This document shows, one piece after another, positions 42,823 to 52,725 of a stretch of DNA of 52,972 bases. Origin of the DNA: an uncultured Clostridia bacterium (GTDB taxonomy: Bacteria; Bacillota; Clostridia; Oscillospirales; Acutalibacteraceae); assembly GCA_927362715.1 (NCBI GenBank), contig CAKMIX010000020.1, positions 1 through 52,972 of the forward strand. Reading direction: 5' to 3'. The notes under the pieces were generated by a model. It was not told where the DNA came from. It worked only from the letters and a program-made list of their open reading frames with translations, and searched no databases. A program made the position numbers and the translations under genes. The first letter of the stretch is position 1. Every line of letters starts with the position of its first letter.

Positions 42823-45800
42823 TTACCGGATTTTTATATGGTGGTTTTTGCCGTCCGGCAGAAGCGAGGCGGCGGGGCTGCCGTCGATGAGCACCTTGCC
42901 CGCCCGGGGCGCGGCGGCGACCTCGACCGAAATTTCGGCGCCGTCGAGTATAAGCGTATAGGAGAACGCGCCCATTTGCGGGATCTCGGCGGGTGTAAAG
43001 AAAAGCCGCCCGTCCTGCATATGCAGCCCCAAGATCACCTCGGTCACCAGCGCAAACAGCTGCCCCGCCGCGCCCGTATACAAACTCCAGCCGCCGCGCC
43101 CGGGGCTCGCCTCGCCGTACACATCACCGCAAAGGAAGTACGGCTCGGTTTTATAGCGGCGCGCCGTTTCTTCCGTCTCGTATTTTACAAGCGGGTCGAG
43201 CGCACGCAGCACCCGCATCCCCTCGTCATAAAGCCCCGCCGTAAGCAAAGCGCGGCAGAACCAAACGGCGGCGTGCGTATACTGTCCGCCGTTTTCGCGC
43301 ACACCCGGCGGATATGCCGAAACGTAGCCCGCCTGCGGCTGTGAGTCGGAAAAGGGCGGTGAAAACAGGCGCAGGAGGCCGTTTTCTTCGTCGAACAATT
43401 CCGAAAACGCGGTGCGAAGCGCCGTCTCGGTACGCGCTTTGTCAAGCCGCGCAAACACGGCGAAGCTCTGCGTTAAGCAGTCCACGGCACACGCCGCATT
43501 CCCCGCCGCGCCCATTTTGCCGCCGTCGTCGTAAAACGCGCGCAAATACCGGTCGCCCGCATAGGCATGGGTTTCGATCGCTTCGCGTAAAGCCTTGGCT
43601 TCGGCAAGGCAGAACGTGCGAAATTCGCTTTGCGCGGCGTCCCCCTCCAAAAGCGCGGCAAAAGCTTCGAGCACAACGACGGCGAACTGCGAAAGCCAGA
43701 CGCTCTCGCCCCTTCCCTCTCTGCCGACGCGGTTGAAGCTGTCGTTCCAGTCGCCCGTGCCCATAAGCATCAGGCCGTGTTCGCCCTTTTTTTCAAGCGC
43801 GTATCGGACGGCGCGCACGGCGTGGTCGAGCACGCTGCCGCGCGCGGTCGCGCGTTTGACTTCAAAATAGCGTTCCTCCTCGTTTTCGCGAAGCACAGGC
43901 GCTTCCCGGTACGGGACTTCGACGGACAAGATCAAGCGGTCGCCCGTGGAAAGCACATATTTTGCGAGGAAAAGCGGCAGCCATAACAGATCGTCGCTGC
44001 AGCGCGTGCGCACCCCGCGCACGGTACCGTTCGGCAGCACGTGCCACCAGTGCAGCACGTCGCCCTCTGAAAACTGCGCGGCAGCGCACCGCAGCAGCTG
44101 GCGGCGCAAAAGCGCGGGACGCAAAGGCAAAAGCGATGCCGCGTCCTGCAATTGGTCGCGGAAGCCCCATGCCCCGCCCGCCTGATAAAAGCCTGCGCGC
44201 GCAAACAGCCGCCCGTTTTCCGTCTGCCGTACCAAAAACAGGTTGTACAGGTCGTCAAGCCGCCGGTCGTTCGAGCAAAGCTGCACGCGGTCCTGCGGCA
44301 AGGACGCCGGCAGGCGCGCCCTTGCAAGCGTAACGGCGGGTGCGGCACGGTGCGCGAAGGTCAGGTGAAAGCGCACCTGTGCGCGCCCGTTCGCCGCGAG
44401 CTCGACCGTCTTGCCGAGCGCCGCACAGGGTGTCGCTCTGGGCAGGCTGCCGCCCGCGTCCCAGCCGCCGCCGAAAAACGCTTCGTCCGATACGGTGTAA
44501 AACACATCCTTATCCAATCGGAAATATTTTTCCGCTTCCGCCTGTTCCGACCGGAAGTTTTCTTCCGATTTTGTGGTTTCGGACCGGCAATATTTCTCCG
44601 ATTCCGACCGAACGGCGCACAGGCACAGAACGCCCGGAAAATCCTCGGCTGCGGGGTTGCGCACCAGCAGTGCGCCGTCTTGAAACACGGATCGCAAAAA
44701 CGGCGAAGGGGCGGCGTCCTCGCAAAGCGCGGGGCGGGTATAGTAGCATACGGCGGCATGTGTCGGCGCATCGCTGCGGTTTTCGAGCAGCACTTCCGTC
44801 TCTTTGCGCATACCGCGCGCGGGGACGCGCACCATTACGCGGATATGCAGCGCGCGCACGTCCGTTTCAAATACTGCCCGGTCGCCGCAGAAAAACGCTG
44901 CGGCGTTTCGTAAAAGGTCATAGATCTTCCCGTCCGCCGTGCGCAGGAACAGCCGCTCGCCGGGGAAATCGCGCATCGGGTCGTTCGGGAATTCCGTTAA
45001 GCGGTTGAGCCGCGCGTTCATAGCAAAGGTCGTCCCCAAAGCGCCGTCGCCCACAAGCGTCCCGAAGGTCGGATTTGAAAGCACCCAGCACCACGGCAAA
45101 CGCGGCTTTTGCGCGATCCGATACCCGCCGTTTTCCACGCCGTTCTTTTGTTTTTCAGGCTTTGTGAAATGCACGGCGGCGTGCACAAACGGGGCGTTTT
45201 CGGGGAATTGCTGCTTTGAGAGCGGAGATAAAAGGTCAAAGCTGCAAGCCGAAAAGGCGAGCAGCGTGGAAAGCTGCTCGTGCGTCTGCGCCGACACCTC
45301 CGCGATCCGGATGCGCCCCGCTTCCCAAAGCCGGTGAAAGGCCGCGTTTTCCCGGAGCGTCTCCCGCAGGCTTGCCGCCCCCGGCGCATCCCGAACGCAC
45401 AGCACAAGGTCACAGGGAAGCCCCGCTTCGCAAAGCGCGCCGACGCCCGTCAAAAAAGGCGACAGCTTTTCGATTGCCGCGCCGTCTGCGTTTTGCAGGG
45501 TAAAAAGGGGCAGGTCGCCCGAAATGCCAAGCGCCCAAAGCGCCCGCACGCCGTTTTGGTTTTCACAAAGTGCCCTTTTGCGCGCCTCTTGCAGCCGCCC
45601 GCCGCAAAACAGCGCCGGCAGGATCGTCCCGCGCCAAAGCTGCGCGGGGAAAACGGCTGGGGCACGCGCCGCCGAGCGCGCGCGCCGCACGGCCTCCAGC
45701 CGCCGCAGGGCTTCCTCCCGCGTATCCGCCGCGCACAGGTGCAGCGTTACGGTTTGCTCGCCGTGTGCGGGCAGGTGCAGCCGCCGCACCGCCGCAAAGC

Positions 45801-48800
45801 ACACATCCGCCGTGCCGCGCGGCTCTTGTCCAACGATTTTTGCCTGCGGCAGTGAAAAGATCCCTTCATCGCGGGAAAGCGCCTCGTCACGCTGCAAGCA
45901 TACGGCAAACGGCGCGTTTTCCTGAAAGCCGCAGGCAAGCGCCAACGCAGGCTGCCCGCGCCCCGCGCGCCGCGTAAACACCACGGCGTTTTGCGTTTTG
46001 TCAAAGGCGGCGGTCACGAATAATTTTTGAAACGTGCGGTGCGCCGTAAGCGCCCGCTCGGTCGTCATGGTCGGTTCAAAGTATACGAGCAGCGTCACAT
46101 CCTGCGGCGCGCCCGTTTTGTTGCACAGCCGAAAGTCCCGCCGCTCGGCGGGAAGCGTTTCCTGCACGGCAGCGCGGGTCTCTGCGAACAGCGTTTCGGC
46201 TTTTGCCGTGTATACGGCCTCCGTCTTCCGTGCTTCAAACGTATAGACCGCTTTTTCTTCCCGTGCGCAGGCGCGTGTAAGCGGCAGCGTGCCGCTTTCC
46301 GTTTGCAGCACGGCGAATATCCCTCTGAAATCCGTAAGATCCGCGCGCACGCGCCGCGTTATGTCCACGCCGTAAGCATGGGCAAAGGAGGTGCCGGCAT
46401 TTGTGAGAAACAGCGTCCAAGCGCCGTTTGTATACACCTGGGCGCTTTCGGGCAGCGGGCTTTGCACGGGTTTTTCGGGGGACGGCACATACCGTGCGGG
46501 GCGCGCAGGGACTGCGGCGGGCACCCGGCGGCGCGGCAGCGGCGTAAAATTCGGCACGCGCTCCGAGAGCAGGGTGTGTGCCGAACGCATCGTCCCGTAT
46601 GCCGAAAACCGCTTCTGGAACACGTTGCCGCAAAGCAGGTTCGCCACGGCAAGCATGCTCATCCCGATATGATGCGCCATAAAGCTGCGCACAAGCTTCC
46701 CTTCGGCTTGGTCTGTGCAGTCGATCGCCTCGTAAAACCCGTATTCGCCAAACATACCGCGTGCACGGTACGCCTCCAGCGCCTTTTGCGCGGTATGCGC
46801 CGAAAACGGCAGGCATAGATACGCCGAATACGGCGAGGAAACGCGGTTTTCGGCCGGGGCTGTGCGGCGAAGGCCGAGCGCGGGCACTCCGTGCGCACGG
46901 TATTGGTAATTGCCCGCCGCATCGGTGGCTGCATACCCGCTTTCGGATACGCCGAACAAAATGCCCTGCCGCTTTGCAAACCGCGCCTGCTCGCGCACGC
47001 AAAAGTGAAGCGATTCGCTCGCAAGCGTGCCGGGCGGGCTTTCCAAAAACAGATGCGGCATAAAAAATTCAAACATCGTGCCCGACCACGCAAGCGACCC
47101 CGTAAAGCCGCCGCCCGCGGACAGGGCGCGCGAAAGCGCACCCCAATGCGAAACGGGGACAGCCCGCGCGGCGACGGCATAATAGCTCATCATGCGCGAT
47201 TCGCTCATCAACAGGTCGTAATGGCCTGAAGAAAATGCCCCGCGATCCGCATCGAAGCCGATATAAAACAGGTCGCGCCCCCAGTCATACAGCGCGCCGA
47301 GGTGCGTATTTCGAAGGATGCTTTCCGCCATTTGACGCGCACGGCGGCAGGTTTGTCTCGCTTCGTATGCCGAAAGCCCCGTTATCAGCGCGGCAAGACA
47401 GCACAGGAAATTGCCGCTGTCCACCGCCGAGACGAACTGCGGCGGCAGGGGCTCCAGCGTTTTTACGTCATACCAGTTGTACAAATTCCCGCGCCACGTT
47501 TTGAGCCGCTGTACGGTCTCAAGCGTGCGGCACACGCGCGCGCCGAGCGCTTCCGAGGAGATCAGCCCCACATCGCACGCCGAAAGCGCGGCGCACAGCA
47601 TCAGCCCGATGTTCGTCGGCGAGGTGCGGTACGCCGTGCGGCGCACGGGCGCGAACTGCACATTGTCGGGCGGGAGAAAATGCGTTTCCGGGTTGCACAG
47701 ATCTTCATAAAACCGCCACATCGCCGCCATATCCTGCCGCAGCGTTTCGCGCGCGGCGGGGGAAAGACTTGTTTTGCCCGCGTTTCGATACGGCTTCGCA
47801 GACCAAACGGCATACGCGGGCGCGGCGAGGAAAAACAGCGCAAATGCGCGCGCGAGCGCCCCGCCGAACAGCAAAAGCCACACCCCGCAGGCAAAAGCGG
47901 GAAGGCTGCGGCGCAGGGGAGAAAAGCCCGCGCCCTCTGCGTCTGCGGCGGTCACCCAGTCGAGCATGCGGCGGTGCGAAAAAAGGCGGCGCCACGCGCC
48001 TTTGAAAAACGCGCAAAGGCAGAACCAACCCGTTACGGGCAGGAGCACGAGGGAAAGTAAGAAGTCGCTTACCGCCTTTGCCGCTTCGGGGAGCGCGCCG
48101 CCGAAATACCGCGCCGAAAGCGCATGAACGCCGCCTAAGCGCAGCGCGCCGAAAAAGGCGAGCGCGGCGGGGACGGACAACGACAGCAGAACGCACAACA
48201 GCACAGCCGTCTGTGCGGCGGGCTGCAAAAGGGGTGAGAGCAGGCATAAAAAGAAGCTTGCCGCAGGCGTCAGATCGCGGCGCAGGCAGTCGAACAGCTT
48301 GTACCGCGACACGGCGGGCAGACGGACCGCGCGCCCGGTGTCATCGGGAAATGCGGCACGCAGCAGCACGAGATTCTGCGCGTCCCCGCGCACCCAGCGC
48401 CCAAGCCTTGCGAGGTGCGAACCGAGCGCCGACGGACAGCCCTCCGTCACCTGCGCCGCGCCCACGAACGCCGTGCGTAAGATCTCGCCCTCCGGGATGT
48501 CGTGGCTCAGAACCGTTTCTTTCGGGAAAAGCCCCGGCAAAAGCGATGCGCAGGCCGCAACGTCCATCAGTCCCTTCCCCGTAAACAGGCTCGCGCCGGA
48601 CAGGGTCTGCCAGCGTTCATGCAGCTCGCGCACATAGCCCGAAACGCCGCCCGCACCCGCTGTCAGGCGCGAAAAGCGCGTGCAAAACGCCGACGCGGAG
48701 GAAATCTCCGCCTGCGGTACGAAAATACCGTACCCGCGCGTGACGCGGCGCGCCTTTTCATCGATGTGCGGCGCATTTTCGGGATGCCGCGCTGCGGCGA

Positions 48801-50124
48801 GCAGCCGGAAAAGGCAGTCGGGGGCGGGCGACGCGTCCGCGTCGAGCGCGAATACATAGTGTACCCCGCGCAGGAGGCTTTGCGCCCCGTGGCAGACCGA
48901 AAAGGCAGACGCATCGCCGTGCGCGAGCAGGGCAAACAGCGCGCAAAGCGCACCGCGCTTGCGCTCAAAGCCGGTGTAGGCGTTCTGCGTTTCGGAAAAG
49001 GTGCGCCCGCGCACGAGCAGGACAAAGCGGCCGGGATATTTTTCGTTGAGCGCGTCGATCATGCGCTTTGCCGCCGCGATGTCGGCATTGTCTGTTTCCC
49101 GCACGGCGGACGGCGCGGCTTTGAGATCGGCAAGCAAGGCGAGCCCCAGCGCCCCCCTGCCCGCCGAAAGGTACACTTCTTCGAGGTGGTCGGAAAGCGC
49201 AGCCTCTCTGCCGCCTTCGGGCAGAAGCGCAGATACCGTCACGAGCGTGCGCACCCTGCCGCCAACGCGCGAACGCACACGGCAGGCGGGAACGATCTTC
49301 GGCTTTGCGCGCCGCAGCACGAGCCGTTCCAATATGGGCGACAGACCCGCGAACAACGGCATCCACAAAAGCGGCAGAAGCCACCATATGCCGAATATGC
49401 CCGCCACCGCCGCAGCCGCAGTCCACGAAAGCGTCCATTGGAGCCCTGTCAGCACGCGCCCGCGCACGAACCGTTCCTTTTCCCACAGCAGCCGCCAAAG
49501 CGTCGTATTTTCCGCCGCGGCGCGCTGCATGAGCTTTTGCGCCGCCGCCGTCTCCGAAACGCCCCGCTTTTTTGCAAAATGCGAAAGCCGTTCGCGGTAT
49601 GCCGCTTTGGTCCGATCGTCAGACACGCGAAAGCCCGCATCCGTAAGGCAAATGCGTTCGGCATCGCTTAAATGTGCAAACAGCCGCGCAAAATCCGTCT
49701 GTGCCGCTTCTTGAAGCGCCTGCGCCGCCCGCACCGCCTGTTCTGCATCCTCGCTTTCTGCGGCGCAAAGCACGCACGCCGTGCGAAAAAGCAGCCCTGT
49801 GAGCGTCAGCTCCGTAAAGCTGAAGCTGCCGCCTGCAAGCGAAGAAGCAAGCGAATCGAGCGTCGGCGCGTAAGGCTCTTGCACAAACGCCTGCAGCCGT
49901 TCAAAGGCGCGCGGCAGACCGCTTTCCCCGGCGGGTAACCCGGGGGCAGCGCGCAGATCCCGCAGCCCGCTTTCCGCCGCTTCGCAAAGCTGCGGCAGAA
50001 ATGCGAGCAGCTGCTCGCCTGCCGTGCTTTGCGCGCCGTCCTGCCCGCCCGCATACATACGCGTAAGAGCCTTACGCGCTTTGCGAAGCCTTTTGCAAAG
50101 CGCGCGCACTGCCGTTTTTTTCAT
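42823..50124 (-). CDS. cyclic beta-1,2-glucan synthase-like protein (GT84 and GH94)
   Basis: A 2433-aa giant. Order: helical N-terminus; membrane segments near 225-275; a GT84 glycosyltransferase region with D428-A-D430 (VFALDADAS), a SHDIPEGE block and RLGRWVRGD; more membrane segments about 630-780; a GlycoAmylase-type domain with SPTNIGLML, NLYNWYD and FVSAVDSGN; and C-terminal GH94 phosphorylase modules with GTGDWND at about 2122-2128, holding the acid. Brucella and Rhizobium Cgs/NdvB are about 2800 aa. It may make or trim beta-1,2-glucan from UDP-glucose. A short repetitive charged insert is seen near 1838-1871. ATG 50124 follows GGAGG. Confidence 0.88.
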   Translation of the reverse strand: MKKTAVRALCKRLRKARKALTRMYAGGQDGAQSTAGEQLLAFLPQLCEAAESGLRDLRAAPGLPAGESGLPRAFERLQAFVQEPYAPTLDSLASSLAGGSFSFTELTLTGLLFRTACVLCAAESEDAEQAVRAAQALQEAAQTDFARLFAHLSDAERICLTDAGFRVSDDRTKAAYRERLSHFAKKRGVSETAAAQKLMQRAAAENTTLWRLLWEKERFVRGRVLTGLQWTLSWTAAAAVAGIFGIWWLLPLLWMPLFAGLSPILERLVLRRAKPKIVPACRVRSRVGGRVRTLVTVSALLPEGGREAALSDHLEEVYLSAGRGALGLALLADLKAAPSAVRETDNADIAAAKRMIDALNEKYPGRFVLLVRGRTFSETQNAYTGFERKRGALCALFALLAHGDASAFSVCHGAQSLLRGVHYVFALDADASPAPDCLFRLLAAARHPENAPHIDEKARRVTRGYGIFVPQAEISSASAFCTRFSRLTAGAGGVSGYVRELHERWQTLSGASLFTGKGLMDVAACASLLPGLFPKETVLSHDIPEGEILRTAFVGAAQVTEGCPSALGSHLARLGRWVRGDAQNLVLLRAAFPDDTGRAVRLPAVSRYKLFDCLRRDLTPAASFFLCLLSPLLQPAAQTAVLLCVLLSLSVPAALAFFGALRLGGVHALSARYFGGALPEAAKAVSDFLLSLVLLPVTGWFCLCAFFKGAWRRLFSHRRMLDWVTAADAEGAGFSPLRRSLPAFACGVWLLLFGGALARAFALFFLAAPAYAVWSAKPYRNAGKTSLSPAARETLRQDMAAMWRFYEDLCNPETHFLPPDNVQFAPVRRTAYRTSPTNIGLMLCAALSACDVGLISSEALGARVCRTLETVQRLKTWRGNLYNWYDVKTLEPLPPQFVSAVDSGNFLCCLAALITGLSAYEARQTCRRARQMAESILRNTHLGALYDWGRDLFYIGFDADRGAFSSGHYDLLMSESRMMSYYAVAARAVPVSHWGALSRALSAGGGFTGSLAWSGTMFEFFMPHLFLESPPGTLASESLHFCVREQARFAKRQGILFGVSESGYAATDAAGNYQYRAHGVPALGLRRTAPAENRVSSPYSAYLCLPFSAHTAQKALEAYRARGMFGEYGFYEAIDCTDQAEGKLVRSFMAHHIGMSMLAVANLLCGNVFQKRFSAYGTMRSAHTLLSERVPNFTPLPRRRVPAAVPARPARYVPSPEKPVQSPLPESAQVYTNGAWTLFLTNAGTSFAHAYGVDITRRVRADLTDFRGIFAVLQTESGTLPLTRACAREEKAVYTFEARKTEAVYTAKAETLFAETRAAVQETLPAERRDFRLCNKTGAPQDVTLLVYFEPTMTTERALTAHRTFQKLFVTAAFDKTQNAVVFTRRAGRGQPALALACGFQENAPFAVCLQRDEALSRDEGIFSLPQAKIVGQEPRGTADVCFAAVRRLHLPAHGEQTVTLHLCAADTREEALRRLEAVRRARSAARAPAVFPAQLWRGTILPALFCGGRLQEARKRALCENQNGVRALWALGISGDLPLFTLQNADGAAIEKLSPFLTGVGALCEAGLPCDLVLCVRDAPGAASLRETLRENAAFHRLWEAGRIRIAEVSAQTHEQLSTLLAFSACSFDLLSPLSKQQFPENAPFVHAAVHFTKPEKQKNGVENGGYRIAQKPRLPWCWVLSNPTFGTLVGDGALGTTFAMNARLNRLTEFPNDPMRDFPGERLFLRTADGKIYDLLRNAAAFFCGDRAVFETDVRALHIRVMVRVPARGMRKETEVLLENRSDAPTHAAVCYYTRPALCEDAAPSPFLRSVFQDGALLVRNPAAEDFPGVLCLCAVRSESEKYCRSETTKSEENFRSEQAEAEKYFRLDKDVFYTVSDEAFFGGGWDAGGSLPRATPCAALGKTVELAANGRAQVRFHLTFAHRAAPAVTLARARLPASLPQDRVQLCSNDRRLDDLYNLFLVRQTENGRLFARAGFYQAGGAWGFRDQLQDAASLLPLRPALLRRQLLRCAAAQFSEGDVLHWWHVLPNGTVRGVRTRCSDDLLWLPLFLAKYVLSTGDRLILSVEVPYREAPVLRENEEERYFEVKRATARGSVLDHAVRAVRYALEKKGEHGLMLMGTGDWNDSFNRVGREGRGESVWLSQFAVVVLEAFAALLEGDAAQSEFRTFCLAEAKALREAIETHAYAGDRYLRAFYDDGGKMGAAGNAACAVDCLTQSFAVFARLDKARTETALRTAFSELFDEENGLLRLFSPPFSDSQPQAGYVSAYPPGVRENGGQYTHAAVWFCRALLTAGLYDEGMRVLRALDPLVKYETEETARRYKTEPYFLCGDVYGEASPGRGGWSLYTGAAGQLFALVTEVILGLHMQDGRLFFTPAEIPQMGAFSYTLILDGAEISVEVAAAPRAGKVLIDGSPAASLLPDGKNHHIKIR

Positions 50125-50214
50125 CGTCGAAAATCCTCCGCGCCCGGCGGGCTCGCCGCCGTAAAATTATTCCTATCTTTCCCCGATTTCGGCGAATAAA
50201 CCGCATAACGGGCG

Positions 50215-50332
50215 GAAAAGGTATATTAGACGCTGGACGTTAGATATTAGATGCTGGATGTGGGGTGGGGAAGTTTGCCGCAGAGCCGAAAATCTGCACA
50301 AGCCGTAGGGACAGCCCTTGCGGCTGGCCGCT
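50215..50332. repeat. composite repeat arm upstream of the glucan synthase gene
   Basis: A TTAGA-rich block (50225-50260), a degenerate core and GTAGGGACAGCCC with its hairpin partner GGCTGGCC (50306-50331). Single arm of the family. Confidence 0.65.
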
Positions 50333-50665
50333 TTTAGATTTTAGATGTTAGATATTAGACATTAGATACGGTACAGCTAGGGTTACGTATTGCTGCGGCT
50401 ACGTAGGAAAAATAGCCTTTGCAGTTGTAGGGGCGGGTCTCTGCGCCCGCCCGCAAGGAAGTCGGGTTTTGCAATCGGTTACGGCGAAAAACAGAATTAC
50501 GGTTTCATAACAGACACAAGCTGTTTTCATTCCGCACCCTGCTCGGGCGGGCGCAGAGACCCGCCCCTACGACTACAGATTTTTCGTTTTCAGCGCAGCC
50601 GCGGTAATGCGTGAAACCCGCCTGCACCACATCTGAAGTCTAATTTCTAACGTCTGACATCTGAT
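50333..50665. mobile_element. MITE-like composite palindrome, copy B
   Basis: The most complete unit. Left arm: TTAGATGTTAGATATTAGAC, degenerate core, and a 32-base GC block (50422-50453). Spacer of 90 bases with GGCGAAAAACAGAATTACGG. Right arm: GC block 50544-50575, complementary to the left with two mismatches, then GTTTTCAGCGCAGCCGCGGT and an inverted TCTAATTTCTAACGTCTGAC ending at 50665. The whole forms about 120-base imperfect arms. No protein is encoded convincingly. The following 50666-50800 holds further TCTGA-rich degenerate arm sequence. Confidence 0.78.
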
Positions 50666-50874
50666 TGGAGCCCTGCCCCTACGGGGTTCAGCAAAATTTG
50701 AATTGTTTTCGCAGCCGAAAGGCTCTGCAAACGAATGGGTTTGATGAAATACTCCTGCATGCGCTCTGACCTCTGACCGCTGAAGTCTGAATTCTGAAAA
50801 CGCCCGCCGCTTTTGCTAAAACCCGACAGAATCCGCCGCACCCGTTCAACTTTCCTTTTCGGCGGCTTTTTTGG

Positions 50875-50932
50875 TTTACAAATCGGCTATTTCGTGGTAT
50901 GCTAAAAATGAACTGTTAAGGTAAACGTTTTC
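50875..50932 (+). promoter_or_regulatory. promoter and LacI-like operator of the radical SAM gene
   Basis: TTTACA (50875-50880), 17 bases and TATGCT (50898-50903) form a plausible promoter. GTAAACGTTTTC at 50921-50932, just after the expected start, matches 10 of 12 bases of the operator core at 31233. Confidence 0.45.
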
Positions 50933-50976
50933 TCAGCGCCGCGCGTGACACCCGCCGCGGCGAAAGGATGGATTTT

Positions 50977-52569
50977 ATGGGCAAATCACACAAGGTGCAG
51001 CGCGCCGCCATTGCAGTCGCGCTCGACGGAATTCTCAAGTATGTTTACAAGGACCCCTACCCGAACCTTGTCAAGCTCGCCGACCGCGTCGGCGCGCTGT
51101 TCGGCGGGATCTTCCCCTCGGAAAACTTCAAAAAGATGAAGGCTGCCGCCGCAGACCCCGACAACGTTTGGACGCGGTATGCGGTCAGCCTCCTGCGCGA
51201 CGTCGACCCGCGCGTGGCGCGGCAGATGCTCTTGTCTCTCGGCGTGGACGCCGGCCTTTACGGCACCAAGACGGTCCGTGCGCTTCGCGAGGAGCTGCAC
51301 TGCAACGTGCCGTTCATCATCCTGTTTGACCCGACGAGCGCCTGCAACCTCAAGTGCAAGGGCTGCTGGGCGGCGGAGTACGGCCACAAATTGAGCCTTA
51401 CGAACGAGGAGATGCAGTCCATCGTCTCGCAGGGCAAAGAGATGGGCACGCATTTTTATATGCTCACGGGCGGCGAACCGCTCATCCGCAAAAACGACAT
51501 CGTGGAGCTTGCGCGCCGAAACCGCGACTGCACCTTTGTCATTTACACAAATGCCACGCTCGTGGACCAGAAATTCTGCGAGGACATGAACGAGTGCGGC
51601 AACATAAGCTTGGCGCTGAGCCTGGAGGGCTCGGAGGAATCCAACGACTGGCGGCGCGGCGAGGGCGCATATAAGCACACGCTTGCGGCGATGGAGCTTT
51701 TGCAGAAAAACAAGTGCCTGTTCGGCATTTCGGTCTGCTATACGCGCAAAAACGTAGACCAGGTCACGAGCGACGAATTTATTGACATGGTGCTCGAAAA
51801 GGGCGTGAAATACGCGCTCTATTTCAACTACATGCCCGTCGGGCACGATGCGGATCCCGCGCTCATTCCCACCCCCGCCCAGCGCGAATACATGTACGGC
51901 TGGATGAAACGCATCCGCAACTCGAAAACCGGCAAGCCTTTGTTTGTCATGGACTTCCAGGATGACGGCGAGTACGTCGGCGGGTGCATCGCGGGCGGGC
52001 GCAACTATTTCCACATCAATTCCGCAGGCGACATCGAGCCGTGCGTATTCATCCACTATTCCGATGCGAACATCCGCACGCACACGCTCAAAGAGGCGCT
52101 CAAGTCCCCGCTGTTCATGGAATACTACCACAACCAGCCCTTTAACGACAACCATCTGCGCCCCTGCCCCCTGCTTGAAAACCCGGAGCGGCTGCGCGAG
52201 ATGGTGAAGCGCAGCGGCGCGAAGAGCTCGGATCTTCTGCACGCCGAGGACGTAGACACGCTTTGCGACAAGTGCGTGGCGTTTGCGCGCGAATGGGCGC
52301 CCGAAGCCCGGCGCATTTGGGACAGCACCCCGCACCGCGACACGCACACGCAGTATTACCGCGACACGCCGGAGGGCAAAGCGGCGGCGGCAAAGGCAGC
52401 GGAGCAAAGCGCCGACGCCCCCGAAAAAGCCGGTGAAACGTGCGCCGCGCCGGCCGCGCAAGACGTGCCGGCAGGCTGTGCGCACTGCGCCGCAGCGGCA
52501 CAGTGCAAGGCTGCACAAAATGCGGACGCGCCGGCGGATGCGGAAGACGCACGGGAAAAGGGCGTGTGA
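50977..52569 (+). CDS. radical SAM protein with Cys/Ala-rich tail
   Basis: A 530-aa protein (533 aa from ATG 50968; AAAGGA spacing favours 50977). A helical N-terminal domain with KSHKVQRAAIAVALDGILKY precedes the radical SAM core: CNLKCKGCW binds the 4Fe-4S cluster, MLTGGEPLI is the SAM-binding GGEP block. A later segment has GGCIAGGRNYFHINSAGDIE, then CVFIH and further cysteines in RPCPLLEN and TLCDKC, SPASM-like. The last about 75 residues are Ala-rich with CAHCAAAAQCKA. Close relatives are frequent in gut Clostridia; the reaction is unknown. Confidence 0.85.
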   Translation: MGKSHKVQRAAIAVALDGILKYVYKDPYPNLVKLADRVGALFGGIFPSENFKKMKAAAADPDNVWTRYAVSLLRDVDPRVARQMLLSLGVDAGLYGTKTVRALREELHCNVPFIILFDPTSACNLKCKGCWAAEYGHKLSLTNEEMQSIVSQGKEMGTHFYMLTGGEPLIRKNDIVELARRNRDCTFVIYTNATLVDQKFCEDMNECGNISLALSLEGSEESNDWRRGEGAYKHTLAAMELLQKNKCLFGISVCYTRKNVDQVTSDEFIDMVLEKGVKYALYFNYMPVGHDADPALIPTPAQREYMYGWMKRIRNSKTGKPLFVMDFQDDGEYVGGCIAGGRNYFHINSAGDIEPCVFIHYSDANIRTHTLKEALKSPLFMEYYHNQPFNDNHLRPCPLLENPERLREMVKRSGAKSSDLLHAEDVDTLCDKCVAFAREWAPEARRIWDSTPHRDTHTQYYRDTPEGKAAAAKAAEQSADAPEKAGETCAAPAAQDVPAGCAHCAAAAQCKAAQNADAPADAEDAREKGV

Positions 52570-52613
52570 GGCGGTTGCCGAAAAAGCGGTTTTCGTAAGG
52601 AAAACAGAGAAAT

Positions 52614-52657
52614 AAAAAAGCGGTTCCGTGTCATGTTCGGCACAGGACCGCTTTTTT
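52614..52657 (+). terminator. rho-independent terminator of the radical SAM gene
   Basis: AAAAAAGCGGTTCCGTG (52614-52630) pairs, with two G-T wobbles, with CACAGGACCGCTTTTTT (52641-52657). The six final T residues make it strong. Confidence 0.88.
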
Positions 52658-52725
52658 ACTATATGGAGCAAGGAAAGAAAAACTGCGCGCCGAACGGCTA
52701 CGCGAAAGCTGACCGTCCATTGCTT

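Noticed and set aside
48502-49671. 389-codon plus-strand frame opposite the glucan synthase gene
   Set aside because: Arg/Ala-rich shadow frame with no motif; opposite strand is firmly coding.
50225-50370. Regular TTAGA-type repeats suggesting a CRISPR array or iterons
   Set aside because: Units are 7-12 bases with no unique spacers of constant length, no cas or replication genes; they are degenerate ends of the composite repeat.
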